DNA from: Chitinophagaceae bacterium
GTDB lineage: Bacteria; Bacteroidota; Bacteroidia; Chitinophagales; Chitinophagaceae
DNA length: 40,127 nt
Direction: 5' to 3'
Assembly: GCA_947452925.1 (NCBI GenBank)
Contig: CANGFK010000004.1
Coordinates: 1-40,127, forward strand
Below are positions 36,846 to 40,127 of the stretch, one piece after another (within the stretch, counting starts at the first letter, position 1; every line of letters starts with the position of its first letter). The notes under the pieces were generated by a model. The model did no database searches. It had not been told where the DNA came from and worked only from the letters and a program-made list of their open reading frames with translations. Position numbers and translations under genes: made by a program.

Positions 36846-38564
36846 ATGAATTCAGAATTACTAGGCGTTATCGCTACGTTTTTATTAACCGTGTTGCTTG
36901 CTTATCCACTGGGCAGGTACATGGCAAAAGTGTACAGTGGAGACAGAACCATATTGGATTTTATGAAACCAGTTGAACGGTTAATTTACCGTATTTCTGG
37001 CGTAAATCCTTCTGAAGGTATGGATTGGAAACAATTTTTGAAGGCTATGCTAACCATCAATTTGTTATGGTTTGTATATGCCTTTTTTATGTTTCTATTT
37101 CAGAGTCATTTGCCATTAAATCCGGATGGCAACCCAGATATGACACCAGACTTAAGTTTTAATTCCGCCATTAGTTTCATAACCAATACCAACTGGCAGA
37201 ATTATTCGGGAGAAACGGGCGTTACTTATTTAACCCAGCTTTTTGTTATTACCTTCTTACAGTTTCTAAGCGCCGCTACAGGGATAGCTTGCTTGGTGGC
37301 AATGTTTAACGGGTTTAAAGAAAAGACTACCAATAACCTTGGTAACTTCTGGCAAATATTAACCGTAACAGTTACTAGGATATTATTGCCAATAAGTATT
37401 GTAATTGCTGTTTTACTTGCTTTTAATGGAACTCCGGCAAGCTATGACGGCAAAGACTCCTTCATAAGTTTACAAGGAGATACTGTACAGGTTTCTCGTG
37501 GTCCTGCCGCTGGAATGGTTGCCATAAAACATCTAGGAACAAATGGAGGTGGTTGGTATAATGCCAATTCTGCCCATCCATTGGAAAATCCAAATTACTT
37601 CACCAACATGATGGAAGTGATTGCACAGGTTTTAATCCCTATGTCCTTGCTTTTTGCAATGGGATTTTATATCAAGCGTAGAAAATTTTCTACTGTAATA
37701 TTTGGTATAATGACCCTAGGAATGCTCTGTCTGGTAATTCCGACTATTATAACTGAAGTCCACGGCAATCCCGAAATTGCAAGAATGGGTATATCCCAAT
37801 CAACAGGTGCAATGGAAGGAAAGGAAGTGAGGTTTGGCCCAGCCGCTTCGGGTTACTGGAGTATTGTAACCACTATTATTTCTACTGGATCTGTAAACTC
37901 CATGCATGATAGTTCTATGGCATTGTCTGGATTAATGCAATTGTTGGGAATGTTGGTAAATGGATTTTATGGGGGTTGTGGTGTAGGTATGCTAAATTAT
38001 TTTATCTACATAATCATAGCTGTATTCATATCAGGATTGATGGTAGGAAGAACGCCAGAATTTATGGGGCATAAAGTAGAAGCAAGAGAGGTAAAGATTG
38101 CAGCATTAGTTACCTTGTTATCTGCATTTATCATCAAGGGTGGTTTGGCAATAGCTTGTTATACTTTGTTGCATTATTCCAATGCAGACTGGGCATTCAA
38201 ACCTTCTGGATGGTTGAACAATTCAGGCTTCCATGGTTTTTCTGAAATGATGTATGCCGTTACTTCTGCTAATGCCAACAATGGTAGTGCTTTTGCAGGA
38301 TTGACTGGTAATAACATTTTTTGGAATGTTTTGCTAGGAACTGCAATACTTCTGGGTAGATACCTACCTATTATCGGACCTATCGCAATCATAGGATTGA
38401 TGGCCAAGAAAAAATATGTTCCAGATTCTGCCGGTACTTTAAAAATAGATTCTGTCACATTTGGTGCTATGACATTTGGGGTAATACTCATCCTTACTGC
38501 ATTATCCTATTTCCCTCCTTTGGTTTTGGGGCCCATTGCTGAATATTTAAGTATGCACCATTAA
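36846..38564 (+). CDS. kdpA: Potassium-transporting ATPase subunit KdpA
   Basis: PLGRYMAKVYSG; NTNWQNYSGETGVTYLTQ; GTNGGGWYNANSAHPLENP; ANANNGSAFAGL. Confidence 0.97.
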   Translation: MNSELLGVIATFLLTVLLAYPLGRYMAKVYSGDRTILDFMKPVERLIYRISGVNPSEGMDWKQFLKAMLTINLLWFVYAFFMFLFQSHLPLNPDGNPDMTPDLSFNSAISFITNTNWQNYSGETGVTYLTQLFVITFLQFLSAATGIACLVAMFNGFKEKTTNNLGNFWQILTVTVTRILLPISIVIAVLLAFNGTPASYDGKDSFISLQGDTVQVSRGPAAGMVAIKHLGTNGGGWYNANSAHPLENPNYFTNMMEVIAQVLIPMSLLFAMGFYIKRRKFSTVIFGIMTLGMLCLVIPTIITEVHGNPEIARMGISQSTGAMEGKEVRFGPAASGYWSIVTTIISTGSVNSMHDSSMALSGLMQLLGMLVNGFYGGCGVGMLNYFIYIIIAVFISGLMVGRTPEFMGHKVEAREVKIAALVTLLSAFIIKGGLAIACYTLLHYSNADWAFKPSGWLNNSGFHGFSEMMYAVTSANANNGSAFAGLTGNNIFWNVLLGTAILLGRYLPIIGPIAIIGLMAKKKYVPDSAGTLKIDSVTFGAMTFGVILILTALSYFPPLVLGPIAEYLSMHH

Positions 38565-38618
38565 TTTTTTCAAGACGAGAAATACAGATTATAATAAATA
38601 CAATTAAAATAAAAAATT

Positions 38619-40127
38619 ATGTCAACGGAAAAATCAAATAAGTTGTTCGAGCCTGCCCTTGTAAAAGAGGCGTTGAAACAATCGTTTATTAAATTGAATC
38701 CAAAGATTATGCTCCGTAACCCTGTAATGTTTACAGTGGAAATAGGAACAGCAGTAATGCTTGGCGTATGTATCTGGATTGCAACAGGAGAAAAGGCTCA
38801 GGGTAGTTTTGCCTACAATTTCTCAATCTTCTTAGTATTATTCCTCACTGTGTTGTTCGCAAATTTTGCTGAAGCAATTGCCGAAGCAAGAGGAAAGGCA
38901 CAAGCAGATAGTTTGAGAAAGACTAGAGAAGAAACCCCAGCCAAAAAATTGGTAAATGGCAAAATAGAAATGGTTAGTAGTGCCATTCTTAGAAAAGGGG
39001 ATGTATTTATCTGTGAATCTGGGGATATGATTCCAATGGATGGCGAAATAGTAGAGGGTATCGCAACCATTGACGAAAGCGCTATCACTGGTGAATCTGC
39101 TCCTGTAATCAGGGAATCGGGTGGGGACAAAAGTTCTGTAACAGGTGGCACAAAAGTATTATCTGATAGAATTAAAGTTAAAGTGACCACCGAACCAGGT
39201 GAAAGCTTTTTGGATAAAATGATTGCTTTGGTAGAAGGTGCTAGTCGTCAGAAGACGCCAAATGAAATAGCCTTGACTATCTTATTAGCAAGCTTCACTT
39301 TAATCTTTCTGATTGTTTGTGTAACCTTAAAACCATTTGCAGATTATGCCAATACGCCAATAACCGTATCGGCATTGGTTTCCTTATATGTTTGTTTGAT
39401 ACCCACAACAATTGGCGGATTATTAAGTGCCATTGGTATTGCGGGTATGGATAGGGCATTGAGGGCTAACGTAATTACCAAGAGTGGTAAGGCGGTAGAA
39501 ACTGCTGGCGACTTAGATACATTGTTACTCGACAAAACAGGTACAATCACCATTGGTAATAGAAAAGCAACCAACTTCTGGCCAGCTAACGGTGTTGATC
39601 CAAAGGCTTTTATAGATGCCTGCGTTCTTTCTTCTTTGGCTGATGAAACGCCTGAAGGAAAGTCAATCATAGAATTGGCAAACATTAGCAAGGATTCTTT
39701 CAAGATAGATGGAGCGGTATTTATTGAGTTCACTGCCGAAACCAGATGTAGCGGTATTGATTTGATAACTGGTCTGCGTATTAGAAAAGGAGCTTCTGAT
39801 TCTATAAGAAGGATTGCTGAAAAAGCTGGTAACTCCTTCCCAGAAGAAACAGTTGAGCAAGTGAGAAAGATTTCTTCTAATGGTGGAACGCCGCTAGTTG
39901 TTTCTCAAAACGAACAGATATTGGGGGTCGTCGAATTACAAGACATTATTAAACCAGGCATTCAGGAAAGGTTTGAACGTCTTCGTAAGATGGGTGTAAA
40001 AACAGTAATGGTTACGGGCGATAATCCTTTGACGGCTAAGTTCATTGCAGAAAAAGCAGGAGTGGATGATTTTATTGCCGAAGCTAAACCAGAAGATAAA
40101 ATGAATTACATCAAACTAGAACAACAA
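38619..40127 (+). CDS. kdpB: Potassium-transporting ATPase subunit KdpB (truncated by window end)
   Basis: ATG at 38619 (MSTEKSNKLFEPALVKEALKQSFIKLNPKIMLRNPVMFTVEIG) in-frame to the end; P-type DKTGT motif near 39530. Confidence 0.95.
   Translation, partial: MSTEKSNKLFEPALVKEALKQSFIKLNPKIMLRNPVMFTVEIGTAVMLGVCIWIATGEKAQGSFAYNFSIFLVLFLTVLFANFAEAIAEARGKAQADSLRKTREETPAKKLVNGKIEMVSSAILRKGDVFICESGDMIPMDGEIVEGIATIDESAITGESAPVIRESGGDKSSVTGGTKVLSDRIKVKVTTEPGESFLDKMIALVEGASRQKTPNEIALTILLASFTLIFLIVCVTLKPFADYANTPITVSALVSLYVCLIPTTIGGLLSAIGIAGMDRALRANVITKSGKAVETAGDLDTLLLDKTGTITIGNRKATNFWPANGVDPKAFIDACVLSSLADETPEGKSIIELANISKDSFKIDGAVFIEFTAETRCSGIDLITGLRIRKGASDSIRRIAEKAGNSFPEETVEQVRKISSNGGTPLVVSQNEQILGVVELQDIIKPGIQERFERLRKMGVKTVMVTGDNPLTAKFIAEKAGVDDFIAEAKPEDKMNYIKLEQQ

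Noticed and set aside
1-40127. tRNA, rRNA, transposase, restriction-modification or toxin-antitoxin genes
   Set aside because: None recognised in either strand by motif reading; small tRNAs or ncRNAs could still be missed without tRNAscan or Infernal.

Overview
The window looks like a chromosomal segment of a Bacteroidota genome, probably Chitinophagaceae-like. This rests on gene content (T9SS-type C-terminal sorting domain, CvfB, DUF2480, DUF5606, split transketolase), not on any database search. Most of it is housekeeping or ordinary accessory genes: cvfB-like, a TolB/Omp85-like surface protein, an MBL-fold hydrolase, feoB, a GH31 glucosidase, DUF2480, a PpiD/SurA-like PPIase, nadA, mnmG, ybeY, feoA, nadD, a GH18/deacetylase/GT2 fusion, a transketolase C-terminal subunit, a SUMF1 lipoprotein, ORF6N, rnc, fabF, acpP, GNAT, DUF5606, an NtrC-type regulator and kdpF/A/B (kdpB cut by the window end). 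No rRNA, tRNA, CRISPR or transposase was recognised. The most unusual signal is intergenic. Four arrays (about 8752-8928, 11890-12400, 29972-30160, 35994-36140) have a strict 21-bp unit or its 42/63-bp multiples. Each is built on its own short dyad-symmetric core, with variation concentrated outside the core. The sequences are unrelated between arrays but the architecture is the same, which suggests one shared generating mechanism or function that I cannot match to a named element. Also notable: a nested palindrome of four inverted-repeat pairs (12436-12840), a duplicated 235-bp hairpin element (1-480), two parS-like sites flanking a perfect 28-bp palindrome between ybeY and mnmG, and a kdp leader with several small ORFs and a candidate attenuator.
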